Assembly (NCBI GenBank): GCA_004556455.1
Contig: SFGY01000007.1
Span: forward strand, 1-64,000
Direction: 5' to 3'
Source of the DNA: Clostridiales bacterium
GTDB taxonomy: Bacteria; Bacillota; Clostridia; Saccharofermentanales; DTU023
Length of the DNA: 64,000 nucleotides
The notes below the pieces were generated by a model. It did not search any database. It was not told the origin of the DNA and was given only the letters and a program-made list of their open reading frames with translations. Within the stretch, counting starts at the first letter, position 1. Every line of letters begins with the position of its first letter. Both the position numbers and the translations under genes were made by a program. Shown one piece after another: positions 8,550 through 17,241 of the stretch.

Positions 8550-9422
8550 ATGAGAACCTGGAAAAGAGTTTCTGCTTATTTCTTCGTCCTGCCCTGTCTG
8601 GCACTCTTCGGCGTCTTTCTCTTTTATCCTTTCGCTAAGACGATCTATCTCAGTCTCTATAAAACGAACAATCTGGGTCAGGCGCAAATCTATGTGGGCC
8701 TGGACAATTACCGAGAAGTATTACAATCTGCCTCTTTCCACAACAGCCTCAAAGTCACGCTCATATTTGTCTTTATTGTCGTCCTGGTCAGCATGCTGAT
8801 GGGTCTGTTCAACGCCCTGCTCTGCCAGAAATCCTTCCCCGGAATTCGCTTTTTTTCTACGGCTTACGCCCTGCCCATGTCGATTGCTTCGGCCTCGGCA
8901 GCGATGATTTTCCGTCTCATGCTGGATCCCACCATCGGTATCGTCAATAAGCTCCTCGGTCTGAATATCAGCTGGATTCAGAATCCCCACTACGCTCTGC
9001 TCAGCGTAGCTCTGCTCACCGCCTGGCTCAATTCTGGCATTAACTTTCTCTATTTCTCCGCCGGTCTGACCACCATTGATGAAACCTTATATGAGCGAGC
9101 TTCAGTCGATGGGGCGAACGAATGGCAGAAGCTCTTCCGTATCACCCTGCCCAGTCTGCGTCCCATCCTCTTTTACACGCTGGTCGTGAACATTATTCTT
9201 GCCTTCCAGTCTTTTGGCCAGGTGAAGATCCTGACCTCCGGAGGCCCCGGCGAAAGCACCAACCTCATCGTTTTCTCGATTTACCGCAATGCTTTCTTCA
9301 ATTTCCGTTTCGGCACAGCCGCCACAGAATCAGTGATTCTCTTTTTTATCATTTTTATTCTCACCCTGCTGATGTTCCGCTCGGAAAACAAGAATAACAG
9401 CCCTAAAAAAGAATCGAAATAA
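8550..9422 (+). CDS. ugpA: UgpA/MalF-type sugar ABC transporter permease
   Basis: Membrane permease of 290 aa from the ATG at 8550, one base after the ATPase stop. The upstream in-frame extension lies inside ugpC and is not used. Six hydrophobic helices are visible, with the EAA loop as YERASVDGANEWQKLFRITL about 70 residues from the end. The N-terminal pattern (LPCLALFGVFLFYPFAKTIYLSLY) is typical of UgpA/MalF-group permeases. It forms a heterodimer with the next gene product. Confidence 0.9.
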   Translation: MRTWKRVSAYFFVLPCLALFGVFLFYPFAKTIYLSLYKTNNLGQAQIYVGLDNYREVLQSASFHNSLKVTLIFVFIVVLVSMLMGLFNALLCQKSFPGIRFFSTAYALPMSIASASAAMIFRLMLDPTIGIVNKLLGLNISWIQNPHYALLSVALLTAWLNSGINFLYFSAGLTTIDETLYERASVDGANEWQKLFRITLPSLRPILFYTLVVNIILAFQSFGQVKILTSGGPGESTNLIVFSIYRNAFFNFRFGTAATESVILFFIIFILTLLMFRSENKNNSPKKESK

Positions 9423-9445
9423 CCCGAGAAAAGGACTTGAACGTC

Positions 9446-10303
9446 ATGTCGCAAGCAAAAAAAAATATCCCACAGCTCCAGAAAAGGAAAGCACGGCACT
9501 CCTTTCCGCTCCTGATCCTTAATCTCATTTGCGGTTTATTTATGCTCTTTCCTCTTCTTTACGCCGTATCCATTGCTTTTATGCCCTCAAGTGAGTTGTT
9601 CAACATGGATCTCAATTTGCTGCCGAAGCAGCCGACTCTGGAGAACTTCGCGTCAGCTCTGTCTAAGATGCCCCTGGGCCGCTTTATCCTCAATTCTTTT
9701 ATTGTCTCACTGGCCATCACGGGTGGACAGATCATCTCCTGCTCATTGGCGGCTTTCGCCTTCTCCTTTCTTGACTTTAAAGGCAAAGATGGCCTGTTCA
9801 TGCTGATTATGGCCACCATGATGATTCCCGGCGAAGCCACCATCATTTCCAATTACCTGACCGTAAGCTCCTGGCAATGGCTGGAAAGTTATAAAGTCCT
9901 GATTGTGCCTTACCTCACTTCCGCCATGGGCATCTTCCTTTTTCGCCAGTTTTACCAGAACTTCCCCATCTCCCTCTACGAAGCGGCCCGTATGGATGGC
10001 TGCAGTAACCTTCGCTTCATTGTCACGATTCTCCTCCCCTTAAGTAAGCCGGCCATTGGAGCCATGGCCGTTTATACCTTTATCAATGCCTGGAATATGT
10101 TTATGTGGCCGCTTCTGGTCACCAGTTCCGAAAAAATGCGCACGGTGCAAATCGGCATCAGCATGCTCGACAGTGTGGATTCCAAGTCCCTCACCATGAT
10201 GATCGCCGGGGTCGTTCTGATTATCCTGCCCTCCATCTCCATTTTCATTCTGGGACAGAAGCAATTGATAAAAGGCATGTTTAACGGTGCCGTGAAGGGT
10301 TAA
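9446..10303 (+). CDS. ugpE: UgpE/MalG-type sugar ABC transporter permease
   Basis: Membrane permease of 285 aa. The ATG at 9446 is preferred, since AAGGA lies about 10 nt upstream; a TTG at 9437 would start too close to that site. Six helices are present. The EAA loop reads YEAARMDGCSNLRFIVTILL, and the C-terminus (QKQLIKGMFNGAVKG) is the signature end of the UgpE/MalG group. It is 23 bp downstream of ugpA. Confidence 0.9.
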   Translation: MSQAKKNIPQLQKRKARHSFPLLILNLICGLFMLFPLLYAVSIAFMPSSELFNMDLNLLPKQPTLENFASALSKMPLGRFILNSFIVSLAITGGQIISCSLAAFAFSFLDFKGKDGLFMLIMATMMIPGEATIISNYLTVSSWQWLESYKVLIVPYLTSAMGIFLFRQFYQNFPISLYEAARMDGCSNLRFIVTILLPLSKPAIGAMAVYTFINAWNMFMWPLLVTSSEKMRTVQIGISMLDSVDSKSLTMMIAGVVLIILPSISIFILGQKQLIKGMFNGAVKG

Positions 10304-10378
10304 GCCAAGTAAGGTGTTAAGCGCACAAAGCGCCTGACATAGATCACATCTCTGTAAAAGAACAGATGAAAGGAAAAA

Positions 10379-11704
10379 ATGATGAAAAACAAATTTCTTT
10401 CTCTTCTCAGCGCGGTCCTCGTGATCGTGCTCGGCCTGACGCTCTGCAGCGTAGCTCCTGTAGCCGCTGAAGAAGCTAAAACAGAAATCGTTTTCTGGCA
10501 TTCAATGGGCGGCGTGAACGGCGAAGCGATCGACGCTCTGGTCAAGAAGTACAACGAAGAAAATGACAAAAACATTCATGTCACCACAGAATTCCAAGGC
10601 TCTTATGACGATGCCATTAACAAACTGAAATCGGCCTCTATCGGCAACATGGCCGCCGATCTGGTTCAGGTTTACGATATCGGCACCCGCTTCATGATCG
10701 ATTCCGGCTGGGTTATTCCCATGCAGGACCTCATCGACCGTTACGAATATGATGTCAGCCAGATTGAGCCGAACATCGCGGCCTACTATACCGTTGATAA
10801 GAAGCTTTACTCCATGCCCTTCAACTCCTCCACCCCTATCCTCTATTACAATAAAGACATTCTGGATAAGGCAGGGATCAAGGAAGCTCCGAAATCTTTT
10901 GCTGAAATCGCCAGCACGGCTAAAGATCTCTGCGAAAAAGGCGGCGCCGGTGAACCTATCTCCCTCTCCATCTATGGCTGGTTCTTCGAACAGTTCCTCT
11001 GCAAACAGGGTCTCGACTATGTCGATAACGGCAATGGCCGCGAAGGCAAGGCCAGCAAAGTCGTCTTTGATGAAAACGGCGGCGCCCTCAACATCCTCAA
11101 AGCCTGGAAGGATCTGCATGACCAGGGCTATGCGCCTGTCGTTGGCCGCGTTGATGCCGGCATCGCTGACTTCGTGGCTGGTAAATCGGCCTTCACCATC
11201 GCCTCTACCGCCTCTCTGAAAGAAATCCTTGAAAACGTCGACAAGCGCTTTGAAGTCGGAACGGCTTATCTCCCCAGCGTGACCGATAAAACCGACGGCG
11301 GCGTCTCCATTGGCGGTGCCTCTCTCTGGGCCCTCAACAACGAAGACGAAGCTAAGGAAAAGGCCGTGTGGGATTTCATCAGCTTCCTGATCAGCCCCGC
11401 TTCTCAAGCTTACTGGAATGCCCAAACCGGCTACTTCCCTATCACCGTAAAAGCTCATGAAGAAGACGTTTTCAAAGAAAACATCAAAGAGTTCCCGCAG
11501 TTTATGACCGCTATCGACCAGCTACACGATTCCTCACCGGAGTCTCAGGGCGCTCTGATCTCCGTTTTCCCCGAAGCTCGCCAGATTATCGAAGGCGAAA
11601 TCGAGAATATGCTGAACAACAATATCGATCCGGAAAAAGTGCTGAACACCATGGCTGAAAAAATCAACAAGGCCATTGAAGAGTACAACCTGCTCAACAA
11701 ATAA
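10379..11704 (+). CDS. ugpB: UgpB-like extracellular solute-binding protein (SBP family 1)
   Basis: A 441-aa binding protein. The signal peptide covers about residues 1-30 with cleavage after VAA; its one cysteine is not in a lipobox. The mature start EIVFWHSMGGVNGEAIDALV and LVQVYDIGTRFMIDSGWVIPM closely follow the UgpB pattern for sn-glycerol-3-phosphate or glycerophosphodiester binding. Two adjacent ATG codons exist (10379, 10382); the second has better spacing from AAGGA. A hairpin terminator follows the stop. Substrate assignment to glycerophosphates is inference; no glpQ-type enzyme is nearby. Confidence 0.87.
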   Translation: MMKNKFLSLLSAVLVIVLGLTLCSVAPVAAEEAKTEIVFWHSMGGVNGEAIDALVKKYNEENDKNIHVTTEFQGSYDDAINKLKSASIGNMAADLVQVYDIGTRFMIDSGWVIPMQDLIDRYEYDVSQIEPNIAAYYTVDKKLYSMPFNSSTPILYYNKDILDKAGIKEAPKSFAEIASTAKDLCEKGGAGEPISLSIYGWFFEQFLCKQGLDYVDNGNGREGKASKVVFDENGGALNILKAWKDLHDQGYAPVVGRVDAGIADFVAGKSAFTIASTASLKEILENVDKRFEVGTAYLPSVTDKTDGGVSIGGASLWALNNEDEAKEKAVWDFISFLISPASQAYWNAQTGYFPITVKAHEEDVFKENIKEFPQFMTAIDQLHDSSPESQGALISVFPEARQIIEGEIENMLNNNIDPEKVLNTMAEKINKAIEEYNLLNK

Positions 11705-11717
11705 GTTTTCCCCTCAA

Positions 11718-11752
11718 CCCCTGTGGCAAGACCACAGGGGTCTTTCTCATTT
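11718..11752 (+). terminator. Hairpin with T-tail between ugpB and the second ATPase gene
   Basis: CCCCTGTGG and CCACAGGGG form a perfect 9-bp stem with a 5-nt loop, followed by TCTTTCTCATTTTTT. It is a good intrinsic terminator inside the operon, likely partial. It would lower expression of the downstream ATPase gene relative to the binding protein. Confidence 0.75.
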
Positions 11753-11765
11753 TTTAAGGAATCCC

Positions 11766-12851
11766 ATGACCACTATTCAGCTAGAACATATTAAGAAACA
11801 GTATCCCAACGGTTTCACCGCTATTCATGACCTTTCCCTGGAAATCCAGGATCAGGAATTTCTCGTTCTGGTCGGCCCTTCCGGATGTGGCAAGACCACC
11901 CTGCTGCGCCTGATTGCCGGCCTGGAAGAAGCAAGTTCCGGACTTCTAAAAATGGATGGAAGGGTGATGAATAATGTTGAGGCCCGGGACAGAGACATCG
12001 CTATGGTCTTTCAAAACTATGCTCTTTACCCGCATCTTACGGTTTTTCAGAATATGGCCTTCAGCCTCAGGATGCGCCGGGTTCGCAAGTCTCTCATCAG
12101 GGAACAGGTGGAAGATGCCGCCGAAATCCTTGGTCTGGAAAACCTCCTGGATCGTAAGCCCGGCGAATTGTCCGGCGGTCAGCGCCAGCGCGTGGCCATG
12201 GGCAGAGCTATCGTGCGTCATCCCAAAGTCTTTCTCATGGATGAGCCTTTATCCAACCTGGATGCCAAACTCAGGGTAGAGATGCGTGAAGAAATCTCCA
12301 GGCTCTACCGAAAGCTGAAGACCACCTTTATTTATGTCACCCACGATCAGATAGAAGCCATGACCCTGGGCACCCGCGTGGTCGTGATGGATCACGGGGA
12401 TATCCGCCAGAGCGGCGCTCCCCAGGAACTTTACGAAAAGCCTGCGAACGTGTTTGTCGCTGGTTTTATTGGCAAACCCGAGATGAATTTTATGCCTTTG
12501 GAAGCTTCACTCGCAGCTTCGTCAGCTGCAGCTTATACGGGCCGCAAAATAATCCTGGGCGTTCGTCCTGAGCATATCCACATCACCCCAGCAACGTCCA
12601 GGACGGAACAAACTGAACAAGTTGAGCAGGCTGAACAAGTTCCCCTTATGCGCGGGCATATAAAGCTTAAGGAAATGTTAGGCGATGACGAGCTTATCTA
12701 TGTCGGAAATGACGAACAAAAATGTGTCGTTCTGACCCCTTCCCGCGAAGATCTGCTTCCCGGTGAAAATGTTCGCCTTTCCACGGAGAGGGCGAATATC
12801 CATTTCTTTGATGAGCAGACGGGAGAAGCCCTGGCCTGCCGCTCATTCTGA
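11766..12851 (+). CDS. MalK/UgpC-type ABC transporter ATP-binding protein (second copy)
   Basis: ATPase of 361 aa from the ATG at 11766 with AAGGA upstream; a longer frame would run back through the terminator. Walker A GPSGCGKTT, signature LSGGQRQR, Walker B VFLMDEP and H-loop YVTHD are intact, with a regulatory domain carrying LGVRPEHI. Around residues 280-292 a low-complexity run (EQTEQVEQAEQV) made of imperfect 9-base repeats is inserted between the conserved regulatory strands. It parallels the first ATPase of the cluster throughout, so it is a paralogue rather than a fragment. Confidence 0.88.
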   Translation: MTTIQLEHIKKQYPNGFTAIHDLSLEIQDQEFLVLVGPSGCGKTTLLRLIAGLEEASSGLLKMDGRVMNNVEARDRDIAMVFQNYALYPHLTVFQNMAFSLRMRRVRKSLIREQVEDAAEILGLENLLDRKPGELSGGQRQRVAMGRAIVRHPKVFLMDEPLSNLDAKLRVEMREEISRLYRKLKTTFIYVTHDQIEAMTLGTRVVVMDHGDIRQSGAPQELYEKPANVFVAGFIGKPEMNFMPLEASLAASSAAAYTGRKIILGVRPEHIHITPATSRTEQTEQVEQAEQVPLMRGHIKLKEMLGDDELIYVGNDEQKCVVLTPSREDLLPGENVRLSTERANIHFFDEQTGEALACRSF

Positions 12852-13000
12852 TCGGGCTTCCCATTCAGATCGAGCTTTTTGAGAAATATTCTCGCAGCCG
12901 TTATACTCAAAGTTCCTTTGTAGGCTTGTGTTAAAATGAGCTGAGTACTTTTTGTCTGCAAAAAAAAGAAACGATCGAAATAGAAAGGAAGCAGCAGGGT

Positions 13001-13285
13001 GTGAAATTGGAGGGCTGTATCATCTCAGGCAACCGGCGCATCGGTATCCGCTCCATAGAACTGGAGCCCGAGCGAAGCGGAGGACCTCCCTTTAGCAAGC
13101 GGCTGGACACGGCCTTACTTAGCCTCTGCAAGGAGATGAATGTTCCTCTTCCCATCTGGCTCAGTAAGAACACGCGCGAATTTGCTCATTTTCACCAGAC
13201 CTGCTTTTTTCCCGAACAATTTGCTGAGGAATGCCATTTTGATCGCTTTTCCATACGTCTCTATGATGAAAACCAGGGAAGCTGA
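13001..13285 (+). CDS. Small conserved hypothetical protein (94 aa)
   Basis: Starts at GTG with AAGGAAG about 10 nt upstream. The C-terminal half, with LPIWLSKNTREFAHF, a following CFFPEQF and a FDRFSIRL end, matches in my memory a family of small clostridial proteins of unknown role. There is no signal peptide or membrane segment; the protein is probably cytosolic. A possible extended -10 (TGTTAAAAT) lies 64 nt upstream. The next gene, mazG, follows after 188 bp in which I see nothing else. Confidence 0.6.
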   Translation: MKLEGCIISGNRRIGIRSIELEPERSGGPPFSKRLDTALLSLCKEMNVPLPIWLSKNTREFAHFHQTCFFPEQFAEECHFDRFSIRLYDENQGS

Positions 13286-13473
13286 TCTGCGGCAAGATAG
13301 AACTCAGGCTGCCCCTGAGCAGACCGAAAGTGTTGGGTGGCTATAGGACGGGAACAGAAGGAGCCAGCAAAATAGGGCCTGGATAATAACTGAGAGACTG
13401 ACGAAGGCAGGGACCTGAAAGAGCCTTTGATGACCAGGGGAACTGTGTCATCCGCAAATTCAAAGGAGAAAAA

Positions 13474-14430
13474 ATGACTGCGGCATCTGGCAAAACTAAA
13501 ACGACTGAGGCGGCTGAAATGGCTGCGGCAGCTGAGGATACGAACAAAATGGGGGCAACTGAGGAAATGAAGTCTGAAAGCCTCGCGCAAGAGGTGTGCG
13601 ATTTAAAAGACAGCAGTTTTACCATCAAGGATCAATACCGTTTCGATGAACTCCTGAAAATCATGCGTTTTCTGCGCAGTCCTCAGGGCTGCCCCTGGGA
13701 TCGCAATCAAACCCACGCGAGTCTGCGCAGCAATCTCATCGAGGAAGCCTGGGAATGCCTGGATGCGCTCGACAGCGGTATTCCGGAGCGTTTTGCTGAC
13801 GAACTTGGCGACCTTCTCTTACAGGTGATCTTTCACGCACAGATGGCAGCGGAAGCTGGGGAATTCACGATCGATGATGTCATCGCCCATCTTTGCCGCA
13901 AGCTGGTCTCGCGCCATACTCATCTTTTTGGCAAGGATCATGCCGACAGCCCCGAGGAAGTGCTGGCGACCTGGGAGAAAAACAAAATGAAGGAAAAGGG
14001 ACTGCAAAGTGAAAGTGACGCCTTAAAAGATGTCCCCTCCAGCCTTCCTGCCCTGGCCCGCGCTGCCAAAGTTCAGAAAAAGGCTGCCAACTGTGGTTTC
14101 GACTGGCCCGACATCTCCGGAGCCGATGCGAAAATTGACGAGGAACTGGCGGAATTCAGAGAAGAACTGGGTCATCGTGCCGCCGGTGAGGATGAACACT
14201 GCGAAGAAGAGGCTGGCGACCTGCTCTTTGCCGTGGTCAACACGTTGCGCAAAGCCAAAATCGATCCGGAAATTGCCCTGCAAAAAAGCAATGAAAAGTT
14301 TATTCGGCGCTTTGAGAGGATGGAGAGTAAGGCTCTGGCAGCAGGTCAGCCCTTGCGTGATTTAAATCTGGACGAGGTGGAAGCTTTCTACCAGGAAGTC
14401 AAAAAGGAAGAAAAAAATGCGTCTCGATAA
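13474..14430 (+). CDS. mazG: MazG-family nucleoside triphosphate pyrophosphohydrolase
   Basis: Cytosolic house-cleaning enzyme of 318 aa that hydrolyses (d)NTPs to NMP and pyrophosphate. Two MazG domains are visible. The first (about residues 55-165) has GCPWDRNQTHASLRSNLIEE, the EExxE-type helix and DELGDLLLQVIFHAQ. The second (about 200-300) has EEAGDLLFAVVN. Residues 1-50 are an Ala/Glu/Lys-rich extension not found in the core family and look disordered. AAGGAG precedes the ATG. Its end overlaps the start of rqcP by 14 bases, the same neighbour order as yabN-yabO in Bacillus. Confidence 0.93.
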   Translation: MTAASGKTKTTEAAEMAAAAEDTNKMGATEEMKSESLAQEVCDLKDSSFTIKDQYRFDELLKIMRFLRSPQGCPWDRNQTHASLRSNLIEEAWECLDALDSGIPERFADELGDLLLQVIFHAQMAAEAGEFTIDDVIAHLCRKLVSRHTHLFGKDHADSPEEVLATWEKNKMKEKGLQSESDALKDVPSSLPALARAAKVQKKAANCGFDWPDISGADAKIDEELAEFREELGHRAAGEDEHCEEEAGDLLFAVVNTLRKAKIDPEIALQKSNEKFIRRFERMESKALAAGQPLRDLNLDEVEAFYQEVKKEEKNASR

Positions 14431-14659
14431 ATACTTAAAGGTATCGCGCCTGATCAAGCGGCGAACTGTCGCGAATGAAATGGCCGGGCTTGGCCGCATT
14501 AAGATCAATGATCGCGTGGCCAAAGCAGGGTCGGAGGTTAAGCCGGGCGATATTCTGGAGATTTCTTTCGGCCAGGGCACGAGTAGAATTCGCGTAAAGG
14601 ACGTCCGCGAAAGCGTTCGCAAGGAAGAGGCCGAAGAACTTTACGAACTGCTGAAATAA
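14417..14659 (+). CDS. rqcP: S4-domain RNA-binding protein RqcP (YabO)
   Basis: An 80-aa protein that is essentially one S4 domain: MRLDKYLKVSRLIKRRTVAN followed by the NDRVAKAGSEVKPGD turn. In Bacillus, RqcP binds stalled 50S subunits and supports poly-alanine tailing by RqcH in ribosome rescue. HslR is a related possibility, but length and mazG linkage favour RqcP. AAGGAAG lies just before the ATG, inside the end of mazG. Confidence 0.88.
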   Translation: MRLDKYLKVSRLIKRRTVANEMAGLGRIKINDRVAKAGSEVKPGDILEISFGQGTSRIRVKDVRESVRKEEAEELYELLK

Positions 14660-14733
14660 TTCCCTGAAGCCTCAAGCGCCGCCGTGTCTGGCTTGCGGTA
14701 TGAGTGTGTCGGCGGCCAGGGGTGATCAGGCGA

Positions 14734-14820
14734 ATGAGACTTGAACTGAGCGGTACGGGAGGCACGGAACAGGGCATTCTGATCGACTGCTGCCGGAAAG
14801 GCCGCTTCAACGCAGAGTGA
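14734..14820 (+). CDS. Possible 28-aa ORF or gene remnant
   Basis: An AGGGGTGATC element, strongly complementary to the 16S tail, precedes the ATG by about 6 nt. The peptide begins MRLELSGTGGTEQGILI and ends in CCRKGRFNAE. The GTGG and following CxK/R pattern faintly recalls the N-terminus of PhnP-like metallo-hydrolases, but the metal-binding region is absent. It may be a genuine small protein or a decayed start. The rest of the 14660-14866 gap holds nothing recognisable. Confidence 0.25.
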   Translation: MRLELSGTGGTEQGILIDCCRKGRFNAE

Positions 14821-14866
14821 TCCACGGGAGGCCCCTCCAGAAAAAAGCTTATCAGCGAGGAAATTC

Positions 14867-17062
14867 ATGAGTAAAACAAAGATTTACAGCGGCAAAAGCC
14901 ATTTTCCCCAGCCCTATGCGGAGACCCTGCGGGATTTGCTGGATCAGGTCGGCAGTCGCTATGAAAATATTCCTGCCTATATCTACAGAAAAAAAGTACG
15001 TGGCCGCAACTCCTATGTGACCTATGCGGGACTGAGACACGATGTGCTTTCTCTGGCCATAGGGCTGCAGCACCTGAATCTCAGACAGCGGCCGCTGCGC
15101 CTGGCTGTGATCGGTGAAAATTCCTATCCCTGGATCCTGGCCTACAATGCTGCTGTCACAGGGATCGGTGTCGTGGTTCCCCTGGATCACCAGCTGCCGA
15201 ATGAAGAGGCCCTCAAGCTTATGCGGCGCGGTAAGGTTAACGTGCTCTGCTATTCTGAACGGCATAAAGATCTGGCTGAGGCCGCTGTTTCAGCTCTGCC
15301 TTCACTGGAACTCTGTGTCAGTCTGAAACAGGAGGAAAATGGCTCAGAAGAGGATCCCTTCGCCAATGCGGAAAGCGATAAGAGCTGGCAAAACACGCTG
15401 GTCAGGACAGTCAAGGCACCCATGGTCGCTCTGAGCGCAGCCGCTGGCAAGCTGGTCACGGTCCTCAGCCCCGACCATAAGGCGGACGATAAAGCCGCTG
15501 CTTCCGCCAGATCTCCGTTGACGCCCTCCGGACATGAAGGACAGGCATTTTCCTCTGCACGGACAGGTCGCCCTGCAAGTTCCACCGCTTCCCTCAGTGC
15601 CGATCAAACTCATGCCGCTCAGCTTTCCGGAAGCGAAACGGAGGCTCACGGCCAGATGGAGAAATCTTCAGAGCTTCATATCCATAAAAACGAAGTGCTC
15701 TGGTGCAGTATTGATGAGCTTCTCGAGCTGGGACGTCACAATTTTACTGAAGACTTGCCTGCTCTCGACGCTTTGCGCCCGAAGCCTGACGATCTGGCCA
15801 GCATTGTCTTTACTTCCGGAACTCTTTCCAGCGCCAAAGGCGTGATGTTCAGTCAGCGGAATATTTCCAGCAACGCCCATGCTTCGGCCGAAAGCTTTAA
15901 CACCACACCGGGAATGCGCGCCCTTTCCGTTCTGCCCCTTCATCACTGCTTTGAAAATACCGTGGGCATGTTCGCCTTCTGGTATCTCGGCCTGACCATC
16001 TGCATCAACGACGGTTTACGCTACATCGGCGCAAATATGAAAGATTGGCATATCCAACTGATGATGAGCGTGCCCCTGCTTATCGAAAATATCTACGGAC
16101 AGATTCTTCGCTCCGTGCGCAAACAAAAAAAGGAAGATAAGCTGCGGCGGGGCATTGCTCTTGCGAATTTTCTTCAGTTTTTCGGCGTCAACAAACGCCG
16201 CCTGATCTTTCGCACCATCCACGAACAATTGGGAGGTGAATTTCTCTTTACTGTCGTTGGAGGCGCGGCTCTTGACCCCAAAGTGAACGAGTTTTTCCGC
16301 GATATCGGCATTAAGTGCCTGCAGGGCTACGGCCTGACGGAGGCTTCTCCGGTGGTCTCCTGCAATACCCTGCAGCGCAATAAAATAAAAACAGTGGGCT
16401 GGGCTTTGCCCGGCGTGTCCATCTGTATCGACACAAGCGACGAAGGTGGCGACGAAGACCGGGAGAACGGCGGTGAAATCCTTGTCAAAGGCCCCAATGT
16501 CATGCTCGGCTATCTGGATGCCCCGGAACTCACGGCAGAGACCATCGACAGCGACGGCTGGCTGCACACGGGAGACATCGGCTTTATCGCGAAAGACGGC
16601 AGTCTCACCATCACAGGACGCAAGAAAAGCATGCTGGTTCTCTCGAATGGCAAAAAAGCCTTTCCTGAGGAAATTGAAACGCTGCTCAAAAAGATTCCCG
16701 GCGTCGACGAAGCCTTTGTCTGGGATGAGGAGAGCAAGCGCGGCAGTGTGATCATCTGTGCCAAATTAAAAATTCTGCGCCACGAACTTCCCGAGCTGAG
16801 AAGTGGCGACGACGACGAGATTTCCCGCTATCTGCGTGAAGAACTGATCAAGGTCAATCACAAGATGCCTGTTTACAAGGCGGTCACAGCCTTTATCTGG
16901 ACCGAAGAACCTCTGGAAATGACCACAACCCTCAAGGTACGCCGCAATGTGGAGCGCCGCCGCATTGCCGAAGATCTGGCTCTGAGAGGCCTCTCCATTC
17001 AGGAGGCCGACGGTATTCGCCTGCCTGAATCTTCGCCGATGCATATTGAAATCCCTCGCTAA
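14867..17062 (+). CDS. AMP-forming long-chain acyl-CoA synthetase-like protein
   Basis: ANL-superfamily adenylating enzyme of 731 aa, likely activating a fatty acid to acyl-AMP and acyl-CoA. The phosphate loop reads FTSGTLSSAKGVMFS (around residue 315), with LPLHHCFENTVG, GYGLTEASPVVSC, WLHTGDIG and the hinge GRKKSMLVLSNGKKAFPEE. Compared with relatives of about 600 aa, it carries a roughly 120-residue insert (about 160-285), Ser/Ala/Glu-rich and probably unstructured, between the N-terminal lobe and the phosphate loop. GAGGAAA precedes the ATG. No acyl carrier or thioesterase gene is adjacent, so the substrate stays open. Confidence 0.85.
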   Translation: MSKTKIYSGKSHFPQPYAETLRDLLDQVGSRYENIPAYIYRKKVRGRNSYVTYAGLRHDVLSLAIGLQHLNLRQRPLRLAVIGENSYPWILAYNAAVTGIGVVVPLDHQLPNEEALKLMRRGKVNVLCYSERHKDLAEAAVSALPSLELCVSLKQEENGSEEDPFANAESDKSWQNTLVRTVKAPMVALSAAAGKLVTVLSPDHKADDKAAASARSPLTPSGHEGQAFSSARTGRPASSTASLSADQTHAAQLSGSETEAHGQMEKSSELHIHKNEVLWCSIDELLELGRHNFTEDLPALDALRPKPDDLASIVFTSGTLSSAKGVMFSQRNISSNAHASAESFNTTPGMRALSVLPLHHCFENTVGMFAFWYLGLTICINDGLRYIGANMKDWHIQLMMSVPLLIENIYGQILRSVRKQKKEDKLRRGIALANFLQFFGVNKRRLIFRTIHEQLGGEFLFTVVGGAALDPKVNEFFRDIGIKCLQGYGLTEASPVVSCNTLQRNKIKTVGWALPGVSICIDTSDEGGDEDRENGGEILVKGPNVMLGYLDAPELTAETIDSDGWLHTGDIGFIAKDGSLTITGRKKSMLVLSNGKKAFPEEIETLLKKIPGVDEAFVWDEESKRGSVIICAKLKILRHELPELRSGDDDEISRYLREELIKVNHKMPVYKAVTAFIWTEEPLEMTTTLKVRRNVERRRIAEDLALRGLSIQEADGIRLPESSPMHIEIPR

Positions 17063-17091
17063 GAAAAAACATCTGTCAGCCAAATACGCAT

Positions 17092-17129
17092 GAAAATGGA
17101 GCTGCTTCAAAAGAAACAGCTCCATTTTT
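17092..17129. terminator. Bidirectional terminator between acyl-CoA synthetase and arcC
   Basis: AAAATGGAGCTG (17092-17103) pairs perfectly with CAGCTCCATTTT (17116-17127) across a 12-nt loop. A-rich and T-rich flanks allow function in both directions, which fits the convergent genes on either side. Confidence 0.75.
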
Positions 17130-17241
17130 ACTCGCGACGAGATGGATGAATCATTCGACCCATTTTATGGAAAGTTCAAAAGAAAGAGCTCCAAAGCTTT
17201 TTAGCGATTGAAGCCGTTTCTCACGTTTAAGCTTCGACCGT

